NCBI RefSeq assembly: GCF_017306545.1
Contig: NZ_JAFKID010000010.1
Span: 62,001-126,000 of the forward strand
Direction of reading: 5' to 3'
Length of the DNA stretch: 64,000 bases
From: Mesorhizobium sp.
GTDB taxonomy: Bacteria; Pseudomonadota; Alphaproteobacteria; Rhizobiales; Rhizobiaceae
In this document: piece by piece, positions 1 to 9,101 of the stretch
Numbering within the stretch: position 1 is the first letter of the stretch
Layout: every line of letters starts with the position of its first letter
Notes under the pieces: model-generated
The model's database searches: none
What the model saw: only the letters and a program-made list of their open reading frames with translations
Told to the model about the DNA's origin: nothing
Made by a program: the position numbers and the translations under genes

Positions 1-386
1 CGCTGGTGCATGCCTGGGCGGCCTTCGCCATCCTGCCGATCTTCGTGTCGCTGGAGAAGGTCGACCGCACGCTGATCGAGGCGGCCAAGGATCTCGGCGA
101 CGGCCCGCTGCGTTCCTTCCTGCGCGTGACGCTGCCGCTGTCGGCGCCGGGCGTCGTCTCGGCGCTGCTGATCGTCATGATCCCGACCGTCGGCGATTAC
201 GTCACGCCGAAACTGGTCGGCGGCAAGGACGGCATGATGATCGCCAACGCCATCCAGGCGCAGTTCGGCAAGGCGTCGAACTGGCCGCTGGGCGCCGCGC
301 TTTCCGTCACCACCATGATCGTGGTGACGCTGATGGCGGGTGCGGCGGTGTTCATCATCCGGCGGGCGGCGAGGCTGGCGCGATGA
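1..386 (+). CDS. ABC transporter permease, PotB-type, 5' truncated by window edge
   Basis: Inner-membrane permease of a binding-protein-dependent ABC importer; about 127 C-terminal residues are present and the start lies outside the window. The EAA loop that docks on the ATPase is visible (EAAKDLGDGPLRSFLRVTLP), followed by two hydrophobic segments and an Arg-rich C-terminus. The stop overlaps the ATG of the next permease by 4 bp (ATGA), so the two are translationally coupled. Order permease-permease-ATPase and the similarity of all three to PotB/PotC/PotA suggest a spermidine/putrescine-like or related polyamine substrate; the substrate itself is inferred, since the binding-protein gene is outside the window. 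Confidence 0.85.
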   Translation, partial: LVHAWAAFAILPIFVSLEKVDRTLIEAAKDLGDGPLRSFLRVTLPLSAPGVVSALLIVMIPTVGDYVTPKLVGGKDGMMIANAIQAQFGKASNWPLGAALSVTTMIVVTLMAGAAVFIIRRAARLAR

Positions 387-1234
387 GTACGGCAACCAGT
401 TCGCCACGGCAAAACCGGCGCCGCCTGCTGCCGGCCGGCGGCTGGCTCTCCGTCTATGCGGCGCTCTATGTCGCCTTCCTCTACGTGCCGGTGTTGTTTT
501 TGCCGATCTTCTCGGTCAACACGGCGGCGACGCCGAAGTTTCCGCTCTCCGGCTTCACCTGGAAATGGTACGAGGGCCTGCCGCATACTCCGGAACTGCT
601 CAACGCCGCCTGGAACAGCCTGATCGTCGGCCTGTCGGCCTCGGTGCTGTCCACAGTCCTCGGCATTCTCGCCGCGCGCGCCATTACCCGCTACCGCTTT
701 CCCGGCCGCCGGCCCATCAACGGGCTCATCATGGCGCCGCTGGTGCTGCCGGAAATCATCATTGCCATTTCCATGCTGCTGGTCATCCTCCAGCTCGGCC
801 TGTCGCTATCGCTGTTCACCGTGGTGCTCGGGCATGTGCTGGTCTGCATCCCCTATTCGATGACGGTGCTGACCTCCGGCTTCGAGGGTTTCGACCGCTC
901 GCTCGAGGAGGCCTCCGCCGACCTCGGCGAAAGCGCCTTCGGGACCTTCCGGCGCGTCACCCTGCCGATGGTCACGCCGGCGATCATTTCGAGCCTGCTC
1001 GTCTCCTTCACCATCTCGCTGGACGAGTTCATCATCGCCTTCTTCCTGACCGGCACGGAGGCGACGCTGCCGATCTACATCTGGGGCCAGCTCCGCTTCG
1101 CCGCCAAGCTGCCCGGCGTGCTGGCGCTCGGCACGCTGCTTCTCGTCGCCTCCTTCATCCTCTTGTCCGTCGCCGAGGTGCTGCGCCGCCGCGCCGCCCG
1201 CCGTACCCAGTCCGAGGGAGGGCCTTATGCCTGA
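383..1234 (+). CDS. ABC transporter permease, PotC-type
   Basis: Second inner-membrane permease of the importer, 283 aa, the usual length for PotC. A short basic N-terminus precedes a first membrane segment near residues 25-45; about six hydrophobic segments follow. The EAA loop (EEASADLGESAFGTFRRVTL) lies near residues 173-192, and the end is basic (LRRRAARR). The gene starts inside the stop of the upstream permease, and its own end overlaps the ATPase start by 8 bp, so the three genes form one operon. Substrate assignment to polyamines rests on family resemblance only. Confidence 0.88.
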   Translation: MSTATSSPRQNRRRLLPAGGWLSVYAALYVAFLYVPVLFLPIFSVNTAATPKFPLSGFTWKWYEGLPHTPELLNAAWNSLIVGLSASVLSTVLGILAARAITRYRFPGRRPINGLIMAPLVLPEIIIAISMLLVILQLGLSLSLFTVVLGHVLVCIPYSMTVLTSGFEGFDRSLEEASADLGESAFGTFRRVTLPMVTPAIISSLLVSFTISLDEFIIAFFLTGTEATLPIYIWGQLRFAAKLPGVLALGTLLLVASFILLSVAEVLRRRAARRTQSEGGPYA

Positions 1235-2342
1235 GCATCGCGGGCGACCCAGGCGCCCGATGATCGAGATACGCAGCGTCACGCGCAGCTACGGCGCCTT
1301 CAAGGCTCTGGACGAGGCCAATCTCTCCATCGACGAGGGCGAATTCTTCTCGCTGCTGGGGCCGTCCGGCTGCGGCAAGACCACGCTGCTTCGCATGATC
1401 GCCGGTTTCGACACGCCGACGACCGGCTCCATCGCCGTGGACGGCCAGCCGATGGACGGCATCCCGGCCAACCGGCGGCCGACCAACATGGTGTTCCAGT
1501 CCTACGCCATCTTCCCGCATCTCAATGTCGAGCAGAACGTCGCCTACGGGCTGAAGCGGCTGAAGCTGGAGAGAGGCGAGGAAAAGCGCCGGGTCGAAGA
1601 GGCGCTGGCACAGGTATCGCTGACGGGGCTGGGCAAGCGCGGGGCGACGGAGCTTTCCGGAGGCCAGCGCCAGCGGGTCGCGCTCGCCCGCGCGCTGGTG
1701 ATGCGGCCGAAGGTGCTGCTTCTCGACGAGCCGCTGTCGGCGCTGGACAAGAAGCTGCGCGAGCAGATGCAGGTGGAACTGCGCCGCCTGCAACAGGCTG
1801 TCGGCATCACCTTCGTGCTGGTTACGCACGACCAATATGAGGCGCTCGGCATGTCGGACCGCATCGCTGTGATGTTCGGCGGCCGCATCGCGCAGGTCGC
1901 CTCACCGAAGGAAATCTACCAGTGGCCGGTGAACCGCCAGGTCGCCGATTTTCTCGGCGGCATGAACTTCGTTAACGCCGAGATCGTCGAGGAGGACGAG
2001 GCTTCGCTTACTCTCGACACGCTGGGCTTCGGCCGCATCAAGGCCGATCGGCCGGCCTCATTCGAACGCAATGGCGCCAATGGCGAAAAAGCCACGCTCG
2101 GCATCCGGCCGGAGCGGTTGCGCGTGTTGTGGGATGACGAGACGTCGGCGTTCCAGGTCGCCGGCACGGTGGTCGAGCGCCACTACTTCGGCGAGATCAC
2201 CCACCTGGTGGTCGAGATACCGGGGCTGGAAAAGCCGCTGTCCGTGACCGAGACGAACGATTTCGGCGCCGACGATATTCCGGTCGGCGCCACCATCCGG
2301 CTGGCTTACGACCCGGAGGCGCTGGTGGCGATGGCGGATTGA
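1227..2342 (+). CDS. ABC transporter ATP-binding protein, PotA-type
   Basis: Cytoplasmic ATPase powering the two upstream permeases, 371 aa. Walker A is GPSGCGKTT (residues 45-53), the Q loop follows in the VFQSYAIFP segment, the ABC signature is LSGGQRQRVALARAL, Walker B is VLLLDEPLSALD and the switch His is in VTHDQ. A TOBE-like C-terminal domain follows from about residue 285 (GIRPERLRVL). I keep the ATG at 1227 because GAGGGAGGG sits just upstream; an in-frame ATG at 1260 (MIEIRSV) is a possible alternative. The overlap with the permease gene implies coupled translation. Confidence 0.9.
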   Translation: MPEHRGRPRRPMIEIRSVTRSYGAFKALDEANLSIDEGEFFSLLGPSGCGKTTLLRMIAGFDTPTTGSIAVDGQPMDGIPANRRPTNMVFQSYAIFPHLNVEQNVAYGLKRLKLERGEEKRRVEEALAQVSLTGLGKRGATELSGGQRQRVALARALVMRPKVLLLDEPLSALDKKLREQMQVELRRLQQAVGITFVLVTHDQYEALGMSDRIAVMFGGRIAQVASPKEIYQWPVNRQVADFLGGMNFVNAEIVEEDEASLTLDTLGFGRIKADRPASFERNGANGEKATLGIRPERLRVLWDDETSAFQVAGTVVERHYFGEITHLVVEIPGLEKPLSVTETNDFGADDIPVGATIRLAYDPEALVAMAD

Positions 2343-2391
2343 AGCGACATTTCCGGATGCAAGGCCGCTTCACGCTTCTGTCGGAACTGCT

Positions 2392-3039
2392 TTAGTTGCC
2401 CAGCAAGTCCAGGCGAGCTGCCAAGGCCGCTACCTGTTCCTCCAGCGCGGCCACGCGCGCTTCCAACTCGGCGATAGTTGGCGACGACCCCGTCGCGCCA
2501 GATGCGACGGCCGGAACGAAGGCTGAAGCCTCGACATCGCCGCACAAAAGATGCGCGAAGCGGTCTTCGCGCTGTCCGGGCGTGCGGCCGATCTCCTTGA
2601 CCAGCGGCGGATGGCGGCCGATCAGCATGTCGAGTTCGCCGCGCACGGCGTCGGTATCGGCGAAATTCGCCATGCGCTCCGAGCGTGCCGCGAGTTCGTG
2701 CACGGTCTGCGGGCCGCGCAGCAGAAGCAGGCCGATCAGCGCGCTCTGGTTGCGCGTCAGCGAGAATTTCTGCGCCATCTGGTGCTCGTAGCGCTCGACC
2801 CGCGAGGCGAACTGCTGGCGCACCACTCCCTTGGTCTGAAGCGTGGAAAGCGCCCGGCTGATATCGGCCGGCTCCAGCGCCATGACCGGCTCGCGCGAAG
2901 TCTTCTGGTTGGCGGCGGCGAGAAGCGCGTTCGACGTCATCGGATAAACGTCGGGCGTCACCTCCTTCTTCTCGATCAGGCAGCCGAGCACGCGGGCTTC
3001 TGCGGGAGAGAGAACGGGGAGGTCGGCCGGATCGGTCAT
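2392..3039 (-). CDS. YceH family protein (DUF480)
   Basis: 215-aa protein of the YceH/DUF480 family: two winged-helix-like domains and a C-terminal coiled coil. The family signature LSPAEARVLGCLIEKKEVTPDVYPMT is visible at residues 10-35 (written here in two parts: LSPAEARVLGCLIEKK and EVTPDVYPMT), and a second conserved block NQSALIGLLLLRGPQT follows near residue 98. The last 30 residues are a heptad-like coiled coil (IAELEARVAALEEQVAAL). The molecular function of the family is not established; DNA binding is inferred from the fold. It is on the opposite strand to the transporter and upstream of sdhB on the same strand, but the 94-bp gap gives no clear operon link. Confidence 0.88.
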   Translation of the reverse strand: MTDPADLPVLSPAEARVLGCLIEKKEVTPDVYPMTSNALLAAANQKTSREPVMALEPADISRALSTLQTKGVVRQQFASRVERYEHQMAQKFSLTRNQSALIGLLLLRGPQTVHELAARSERMANFADTDAVRGELDMLIGRHPPLVKEIGRTPGQREDRFAHLLCGDVEASAFVPAVASGATGSSPTIAELEARVAALEEQVAALAARLDLLGN

Positions 3040-3133
3040 GATCCGCGACTATACGGATTGCCTCGTCCGCCACAAGGTAGGCGACTGGGCCCGCAAGTCC
3101 GAGTTCGCGGCGGTGTACTGGCTATCGAAGCCC

Positions 3134-3913
3134 TCAGACCCTTCTCTCCACCATCATCTTCTTGATTTCGGCGATTGCCTTGGCGGGGTTGAGGCCCTTG
3201 GGGCAGGTCTGGGTGCAGTTCATGATGGTGTGGCAGCGATAGAGGCGGAAGGGGTCTTCCAGGTTGTCCAGCCGCTCGCCGGTCGCCTCGTCGCGGGAAT
3301 CGATCAGCCAGCGATAGGCCTGCAACAGCACGGCCGGGCCGAGATACTTGTCGCCGTTCCACCAGTAGCTCGGGCAGGCGGTGGAGCAGCAGGCGCACAG
3401 GATGCACTCGTAGAGCCCGTCGAGCTTCTCGCGGTCCCCGTGGCTTTGCAGCCATTCCTTGGCCGGCTCGGGCGAGACGGTGTGCAGCCACGGCTCGATG
3501 GAGGCGTGCTGGGCGTAGAAATTGTTCAGGTCCGGCACCAGGTCTTTGACCACGGCCATATGTGGCAGCGGGTAGATCTTCACCGGCCCGGAAATGTCGG
3601 CGGCGCCCTTGGTGCAGGCCAGCGTGTTGGAGCCGTCGATGTTCATGGCGCAGGAGCCGCAGATGCCCTCGCGGCAGGAGCGGCGCAGCGTCAGCGTCGG
3701 GTCGATCTTGTTCTTAATGTACAGCAGCGCGTCGAGAACCATCGGCCCGCAATCGTCCATATCGACGAAATAAGTGTCGATGCGCGGGTTCTCGCCGTCG
3801 TCCGGCGACCAGCGGTAGACCCTGTATTCGCGCAGGTTGGTGGCGCCTTCAGGCTTCGGCCAGGTCTTGCCTTGCCGGATCTGCGAGTTTTTCGGGAGAG
3901 CGAGTTCGACCAT
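3134..3913 (-). CDS. sdhB: Succinate dehydrogenase iron-sulfur subunit
   Basis: Iron-sulfur subunit of respiratory complex II, carrying electrons from the flavoprotein to quinone; 259 aa, normal for alphaproteobacteria. The [2Fe-2S] cluster ligands are in [15 protein letters not shown] (about residues 79-93). The [4Fe-4S] and [3Fe-4S] ligands are in [16 protein letters not shown] and [20 protein letters not shown]. It is the last gene of sdhCDAB on the minus strand, starting 11 bp after the sdhA stop, so it is surely co-transcribed with it. Confidence 0.97.
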   Translation of the reverse strand: MVELALPKNSQIRQGKTWPKPEGATNLREYRVYRWSPDDGENPRIDTYFVDMDDCGPMVLDALLYIKNKIDPTLTLRRSCREGICGSCAMNIDGSNTLACTKGAADISGPVKIYPLPHMAVVKDLVPDLNNFYAQHASIEPWLHTVSPEPAKEWLQSHGDREKLDGLYECILCACCSTACPSYWWNGDKYLGPAVLLQAYRWLIDSRDEATGERLDNLEDPFRLYRCHTIMNCTQTCPKGLNPAKAIAEIKKMMVERRV

Positions 3914-3924
3914 TCGTCAGCGCC

Positions 3925-5757
3925 TCAATAAACCCGCGCCTTGGGCGCGATCTTCTTTGGGTCGATGCCGCCTTCGGCAAGCGGCAGCGTCGTCTCGGTG
4001 TGTACCGGGCGATAGGTGAGCTTCACCTTGCCGTCGGGCGAAAGCCGGGCCAGCGTGTGCTTGCGCCAGGTCTTGTCGTCGCGGGCGGAGAAATCCTCGC
4101 GGGCATGCGCGCCGCGGCTCTCCTTGCGCGCTTCCGCGCCATGGACGGTGACGATGGCGTTGGCCATCAGGTTCTCCAGCTCCAGCGTCTCCACCAGGTC
4201 GGAGTTCCAGATCATCGAGCGGTCGGTGACGCTGAGGTCCTTCAGTTCGCCCCACAGTTCGGAGATGCGCTTGCAGCCGTTCTCCAGCGAGTCCTGGGTG
4301 CGGAACACCGCCGCGTCCTCCTGCATGGCGCGCTGCATCTTCTCGCGCAGCACGGCGGTCGGCGTGCCGCCGTTGGCGTGGCGCAGGCGGTCGAAGCGAT
4401 CCATGATCTTTTCCACCGACGCCTCGTTGGCGGAGGGCACGGCACTGTTGCGGTCGATCACCTGGCCCGCGCGGATGGCGGCGGCGCGGCCGAAGACGAC
4501 GAGGTCGATCAGCGAGTTCGAGCCGAGCCGGTTGGCGCCGTGGACGGAGGCGCAGCCCGCCTCGCCCACCGCCATCAGGCCCGGCGTGACGCGGTCCGGC
4601 TCCTTCGCGGTCGGGTTCAGCGCCTCGCCCCAGTGGTTGGTCGGGATGCCGCCCATATTGTAGTGGACGGTCGGCAGGACGGGGATCGGCTCCTTGGTGA
4701 CGTCGACGCCGGCGAAGATCTTCGCCGATTCCGAAATGCCGGGCAGGCGTTCGTGCAGCACGGCCGGCTCGAGATGGTCGAGGTGCAGGAAGATGTGGTC
4801 CTTGTTCTTGCCGACGCCGCGGCCTTCGCGGATTTCCAACGTCATGCAACGCGAGACGACGTCGCGCGAGGCGAGGTCCTTGGCCGACGGCGCATAGCGC
4901 TCCATGAAACGCTCGCCCTCGGAATTGACCAGGTAGCCGCCTTCGCCGCGCGCGCCCTCGGTGATCAGGCAGCCGGCGCCGTAGATGCCGGTCGGATGGA
5001 ACTGCACGAACTCCATGTCCTGCAAGGGCAGGCCGGCACGTGCGGCCATGCCGCCGCCGTCGCCGGTGCAGGTATGGGCCGATGTGGCGGAGAAATAGGC
5101 GCGGCCGTAGCCGCCGGTCGCCAGCACCACCATTTTCGCCGAGAAGCGGTGGATGGTGCCGTCGTCGAGGTTCCAGGCGACGACGCCTGTGCAGGCGCCG
5201 TCCTCGTCCATGATCAGGTCGAGGGCGAAATACTCGATGAAGAACTGCGCCTTGTGCTTCAGCGACTGGCCGTAGAGCGTGTGCAGGATGGCGTGGCCGG
5301 TGCGGTCGGCGGCCGCGCAGGTGCGCTGCACGGGCGGGCCGTCGCCATAGTTCATCATGTGGCCGCCGAACGGCCGCTGATAAATCTTGCCTTCCTCCGT
5401 GCGGGAGAAGGGCACGCCGTAGTGCTCCAGCTCGTAGACGGCTGCGGGCGCCTGCCGCACCATGTATTCCATGGCGTCGACGTCGCCCAGCCAGTCGGAG
5501 CCCTTGACGGTGTCGTAGAGGTGCCACTGCCAGCTGTCCGCGCCCATGTTCTGGAGCGAAGCGGCGATGCCGCCTTGCGCCGCGACAGTATGCGAGCGGG
5601 TCGGGAAGACCTTGGTGATGCAGGCGGTCTTCAGGCCCTGCTCGGCCATGCCCAGCGTGGCGCGCAGGCCGGCGCCGCCGGCGCCGACGATCACCACGTC
5701 GAACTTGTGGTCCACATAAGTATAGGCAGAGCCCTTGGTGTTCTGCGTCTGGGGCAC
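3925..5757 (-). CDS. sdhA: Succinate dehydrogenase flavoprotein subunit
   Basis: Catalytic subunit that oxidises succinate to fumarate with covalently bound FAD; 610 aa, full length. The N-terminal dinucleotide-binding stretch is [20 protein letters not shown] (about residues 17-36), and the flavin-linking His lies in [10 protein letters not shown]. Substrate-site residues are in [20 protein letters not shown], and the conserved [11 protein letters not shown] segment is present near residue 400. The gene starts 3 bp after the sdhD stop and ends 11 bp before sdhB. A large open frame on the opposite strand is only a high-GC shadow. Confidence 0.98.
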   Translation of the reverse strand: MPQTQNTKGSAYTYVDHKFDVVIVGAGGAGLRATLGMAEQGLKTACITKVFPTRSHTVAAQGGIAASLQNMGADSWQWHLYDTVKGSDWLGDVDAMEYMVRQAPAAVYELEHYGVPFSRTEEGKIYQRPFGGHMMNYGDGPPVQRTCAAADRTGHAILHTLYGQSLKHKAQFFIEYFALDLIMDEDGACTGVVAWNLDDGTIHRFSAKMVVLATGGYGRAYFSATSAHTCTGDGGGMAARAGLPLQDMEFVQFHPTGIYGAGCLITEGARGEGGYLVNSEGERFMERYAPSAKDLASRDVVSRCMTLEIREGRGVGKNKDHIFLHLDHLEPAVLHERLPGISESAKIFAGVDVTKEPIPVLPTVHYNMGGIPTNHWGEALNPTAKEPDRVTPGLMAVGEAGCASVHGANRLGSNSLIDLVVFGRAAAIRAGQVIDRNSAVPSANEASVEKIMDRFDRLRHANGGTPTAVLREKMQRAMQEDAAVFRTQDSLENGCKRISELWGELKDLSVTDRSMIWNSDLVETLELENLMANAIVTVHGAEARKESRGAHAREDFSARDDKTWRKHTLARLSPDGKVKLTYRPVHTETTLPLAEGGIDPKKIAPKARVY

Positions 5758-5760
5758 GGC

Positions 5761-6144
5761 TCAGCCTCCGAATGCAAGCTTGGCGAGGGCGAACAGGCAA
5801 ATGCCGCCGATCGCCACGGTGAAAAACGTGTTGAGGATGGAGAGGCCCAGCCGGTTGCCCTGGCTGTGGGCGTAGTCCTCGATGATTTCCTTCATGCCGA
5901 GGCGCATGTGGTCGAGGCTGATGACGATGAACAGCGCCATGACGATGGCGACCAGCGGCTCAGCCAGCGAGGCGCGCACCTCGGCAAAGCCGGCGCCCTT
6001 CATCGACCAGACCCAGCCGACGACGAACAGCGCCAGTACCGCCAGCGCAAGGCCGGAGACGCGCTGGCGCCAGAAGCCGCCGGTGCCTTCGCGCGCCGCG
6101 CCCAGGCCGCGCACCTTCTTGAGAGGAGTTTCCATGTCGCGCAT
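5761..6144 (-). CDS. sdhD: Succinate dehydrogenase membrane anchor subunit
   Basis: Small hydrophobic anchor of complex II, 127 aa with three predicted membrane helices (around residues 32-50, 60-80 and 100-125). The second helix region carries the heme-ligand-type segment SLDHMRLGMKEIIEDYAH, as in SdhD. It anchors SdhAB and helps form the quinone site. It lies between sdhC (6-bp gap) and sdhA (3-bp gap) in the minus-strand operon. Confidence 0.95.
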   Translation of the reverse strand: MRDMETPLKKVRGLGAAREGTGGFWRQRVSGLALAVLALFVVGWVWSMKGAGFAEVRASLAEPLVAIVMALFIVISLDHMRLGMKEIIEDYAHSQGNRLGLSILNTFFTVAIGGICLFALAKLAFGG

Positions 6145-6150
6145 GTCAGG

Positions 6151-6564
6151 TCATCCGATCGCGAAATACACCGCCCATACGGCGAGCGTCAGCAGGACGG
6201 AGCCGATGATCGTCGCCCAGCCGAGCTTCGAGGCGGTGTGCTTTTCAAGCCCGGCGCCGGTATCCCAGATGAAATGCCGGATGCCGCCGAGCATGTGGTG
6301 GAGCAGCGCCCAGGTGAAGCCGAACAGCACCAGCAGGCCGAACCACGAATGAACGATGCCGTCGACGAAGGCGAAGTAGCTTTCCGACGTCGCGGCGGCG
6401 GTCAGCCACCAGGCGACCAGCAGCGTGCCGACATAGAGCGCGCCGCCAGTGATGCGGTGCAGGATCGACATCGTCATGGTGATCGGCCATCGATAGACGG
6501 TCAGATGCGGCGAAAGCGGCCTCTCTCGCAAAACAGGGCCTTGGGTGGCTGGTGATCGGCTCAT
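6151..6564 (-). CDS. sdhC: Succinate dehydrogenase cytochrome b556 subunit
   Basis: First gene of sdhCDAB, 137 aa. It has the SdhC signature SPHLTVYRWPITMTMSILHR (about residues 18-37), three membrane helices, and the heme-ligand motif LLHHMLGGIRHFIWD near residue 85. The start codon at 6564 is preceded by GGGGGAG, a strong ribosome binding site. It forms the membrane half of complex II together with SdhD. A promoter with good -35 and -10 boxes lies 79-107 bp upstream. Confidence 0.96.
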   Translation of the reverse strand: MSRSPATQGPVLRERPLSPHLTVYRWPITMTMSILHRITGGALYVGTLLVAWWLTAAATSESYFAFVDGIVHSWFGLLVLFGFTWALLHHMLGGIRHFIWDTGAGLEKHTASKLGWATIIGSVLLTLAVWAVYFAIG

Positions 6565-6642
6565 GGCTCCCCCAGTTCTGCGCCCTTCCGCGCCATGCGG
6601 AAAACGGCGCGGCCATTCCCGAAGGCGACATTGGACTGCGGC

Positions 6643-6671
6643 TTTCTAGAACTCTTTTTGCACCGCGTCAA
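6643..6671 (-). promoter_or_regulatory. Candidate sigma-70 promoter of sdhCDAB
   Basis: Read on the minus strand: TTGACG (6671-6666), a 17-bp spacer, then TAGAAA (6648-6643). Both boxes match the housekeeping consensus at optimal spacing. The start point would fall near 6636, giving a leader of about 70 nt before the sdhC start. Confidence 0.6.
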
Positions 6672-6804
6672 AGTCGGAAAATCGTTCCGGAATGCTCATT
6701 TAGTCTGATTTATGCCGGCCGGCGCCATTCAACCGTTTGAAGCGGAATCGGCGGCGCGCAAGAGACGGCTTCGTCGCTTTGGCCCAACGGAAAGGCGAAG
6801 CCTG

Positions 6805-7182
6805 TCAGCGGGTGCAGGGCATCGGCGCATGGCCGCCGGTCATCACCAGCGCCTCGTTGCCGTCGAGCACGATGGCGTCGTGTGCCAGGCCGTAGCGGCT
6901 GGTCTGGCCGGCCGGCGAGGCCGGCAGTTCCTCCGTGACGCCGTCCGGACCGAGCAGGCGCAGCGAGGTGCCGAGGTTCTGGATCGTCATCATGCCGCCG
7001 TCGGCGCAGTTGTAGGTGGCGGTGCGCGGTTGCGGCGTGGTCTGTTCCTGCACCGTAACGGGAGGCTGGACGGCGCCGGGCGCCACGCCCAGAACCGGCT
7101 CGCCGGACGTCGACGCGCAGGCGGCAAGGACGGAAAGCAGCGGCAGGGCAAGCGTCGCCCGGTTTATGCGGCGCAGGGCCAT
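6805..7182 (-). CDS. Putative lipoprotein, MliC-like lysozyme-inhibitor domain
   Basis: 125-aa predicted lipoprotein. The signal peptide ends in the lipobox LAAC with Cys22 as the lipidation site. After a Pro/Gln-rich linker, residues 57-125 resemble the MliC/PliC fold: a YNCADGG start, a central SRYGLAHDAIVL segment, and the end EALVMTGGHAPMPCTR, with two Cys that could pair. MliC proteins inhibit host C-type lysozyme at the envelope; assignment here is by pattern only. I chose the ATG at 7182 because GGGAGAAC precedes it and it places the signal peptide correctly. It is divergent from the secreted-protein gene at 7420. Confidence 0.7.
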   Translation of the reverse strand: MALRRINRATLALPLLSVLAACASTSGEPVLGVAPGAVQPPVTVQEQTTPQPRTATYNCADGGMMTIQNLGTSLRLLGPDGVTEELPASPAGQTSRYGLAHDAIVLDGNEALVMTGGHAPMPCTR

Positions 7183-7419
7183 ATGATGTTCTCCCTGTAC
7201 GAGCTTGCCGGCCGGCTTTCCCAAGATCAAGGCAGGCGCGGACTTTTCCTCTGGCGATTGAACGGTTGGTTCGCGGCCATGAGCGACGTGCGGCCGCGAC
7301 GCCGTTAACCATATTCGCCGAACGATTTCCGGCGGCGGCCGGTTTCTCTTAACAAAGGTTAAGAAAAGGTTAATTTCACTTTATGGGAGGTTCGCCTCTT
7401 GTCAAAGGGAGGGTGCGCC

Positions 7420-7773
7420 ATGCGTTCCGATATCCGCCTGCTGTTTGCCGCCGCCGCCGCGGCCGGCCTTGCCCTGACGGTTGCGGCGGGGCCCGCCTCG
7501 GCTGAGGCGCGCGACCACGTCTATGCCGATTCCTTCGGCAATCTCGTCATTCAGAGCGCGGCAGGCTACAAGCGCATCATCGTCGGTGAAGGCAGGCTGG
7601 CGAAGAAATTGTCGGCCTATGTCGGTGCCGGCCAACCGGAGGTCGAATACTACGGGACCTCGGCTCCCTATGTGGCGCGCGACTGCTACCGCCCGCCGGT
7701 CTTCGTCAAGGGCCGCAGCTATATGTACGGCCTGTCCGACGGCGAGATGCCGGACCTCAGCCCCTGCCGCTGA
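7420..7773 (+). CDS. Hypothetical secreted protein
   Basis: 117 aa. Residues 1-28 form a Sec signal peptide (RLLFAAAAAAGLALTVAA core, ASA cleavage site). The mature part is rich in Tyr and Gly (KRIIVGEGRLAKKLSAYVG, VEYYG, SYMYG) with two Cys that could form a disulfide. I do not recognise a named domain. The ATG at 7420 is chosen over a TTG at 7399 because AAGGGAGGG lies directly in front of it. Its end overlaps the convergent diguanylate cyclase gene by 17 bp. Confidence 0.72.
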   Translation: MRSDIRLLFAAAAAAGLALTVAAGPASAEARDHVYADSFGNLVIQSAAGYKRIIVGEGRLAKKLSAYVGAGQPEVEYYGTSAPYVARDCYRPPVFVKGRSYMYGLSDGEMPDLSPCR

Positions 7774-8968
7774 AGCCGCGCAGCGGGGCCGCAGTCGGCA
7801 GGCCGATCGGCCCCGACGAGGCCCTGACCTGGTCGCGGCCCGCCTTCTTGGCTCCGTAAAGCGCCTCGTCCGCCCGCCGCATCAAGTCCCAGAAGCTTTC
7901 GGCCGGCAGCAGTTCGGCGACGCCGAAGCTCGCCGTGCAGCGCCGCTCTGCGGGCAGCGGATCGATCGGCAGGGTGCCGAAGGCGCTGCGCGCGCCCTCG
8001 GCGAACAGGCGCCCGGCCACCAGGTTGGCGCCCGGCAGCAGCACGGCGAATTCCTCGCCGCCGATGCGTCCGGCCACGGCGCCGCGCATGCCGGCCTCGC
8101 GCAACAGGACGGCGAAGCTTTGGATGACGCGGTCGCCGCAGGCATGGCCGAACGTGTCGTTGATGGCCTTGAAGTGATCGAGATCGGCCAAAACCAGCGC
8201 GATCGGCCGGCCCTGCCCGGCCGCGTGCAGCAGCATGGCTCCGGCTTGGCGCTCGAAGCCGCCGCGGTTGAGCAGGCCCGACAAGGCATCCGTTTCCGAG
8301 CGCGCCGCCGCTTCCCCGAGCGCGTCGCGCACCAGGATGACCAGCATCAGAAGCGCGAGCGCCATCGCAAAGACCGTTCCAAGCGATTGCGAGACGAGCG
8401 CATAGGCGGTGCCGCTGTAGGCTTGCGGATCGGCGCCCCATCCGCCGAGCGCGGCGGCGATGAAGGGCTTGCCGAGGAACTGCGCCGTGCTGGCGGCCAG
8501 CACCGCCGTCAGCATGCGGTCGAGATGGTCGCGCCGCCCGCGCGCCGCCCAGACGATGCCGAAGCCGACGGCCTGCATCACCGCATAGGGAAGCTGGTAG
8601 GCCATCATGCGCAGGAGCGACTGCCGCGGCAGATCCTGTGCAAAGGCGACGACGACCGTCGAGGCCGCGACGAAGATCAGCGACGACACCCATGGCATCC
8701 GCACCGCGTATTTGGCGGCGAGGCCGGCATTGAAGGCGACCGTCGCGGCCAGGAACACGAAGAACGCCATCACGACGGCGGGAATGGCGTCGCGGAAAGA
8801 CGGGATCGACAGTTCCACGGCGTAATAGCCCATGCCGAGCAGGTAGGCGCCCGCCAGCCAGCGCGCCGCAAGCCGGCGCCCGTCATAGGCGGCGACCCCC
8901 ATGAAGACTGCCGCCAGCAGGCCTGCAACGAAAAGGTTTATGCCGAGGATGAAGTTGCCGCCGCTCAT
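7757..8968 (-). CDS. Membrane-bound diguanylate cyclase (GGDEF)
   Basis: 403 aa. The N-terminal half (to about residue 205) has six or seven hydrophobic helices and acts as a membrane sensor of unnamed type. The C-terminal half is a GGDEF domain: start DALSGLLNRGGFERQ, metal-binding LVLADLDHFKAINDTFGH, and the active loop RIGGEEFAVLLPG. All catalytic features for making c-di-GMP from GTP are present. The RxxD inhibitory site before the loop is missing (RGAV instead), so product inhibition is not expected. I prefer the ATG at 8968 (MSGGNF) over one 30 bp upstream, from the membrane start and an AGG before it. Confidence 0.88.
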   Translation of the reverse strand: MSGGNFILGINLFVAGLLAAVFMGVAAYDGRRLAARWLAGAYLLGMGYYAVELSIPSFRDAIPAVVMAFFVFLAATVAFNAGLAAKYAVRMPWVSSLIFVAASTVVVAFAQDLPRQSLLRMMAYQLPYAVMQAVGFGIVWAARGRRDHLDRMLTAVLAASTAQFLGKPFIAAALGGWGADPQAYSGTAYALVSQSLGTVFAMALALLMLVILVRDALGEAAARSETDALSGLLNRGGFERQAGAMLLHAAGQGRPIALVLADLDHFKAINDTFGHACGDRVIQSFAVLLREAGMRGAVAGRIGGEEFAVLLPGANLVAGRLFAEGARSAFGTLPIDPLPAERRCTASFGVAELLPAESFWDLMRRADEALYGAKKAGRDQVRASSGPIGLPTAAPLRGFSGRG

Positions 8969-9101
8969 GACCAACCTGTCGAACAGCCACAAAAGCATCC
9001 GCCGACGAAGAACAGGTTAACGCTGCGGCAGGATCGGCATGATCGCGCAAAGATCCTCCCGCGCCGAAGCAGCCCGCGGGAATGTAGGTCATAGGCTTGG
9101 C

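Noticed and set aside
4000-6555. An 851-codon open frame on the plus strand, antisense to sdhA/sdhD/sdhC
   Set aside because: It is a high-GC shadow of well-identified genes; its translation is low-complexity Gly/Ala/Arg/His and has no ribosome site.
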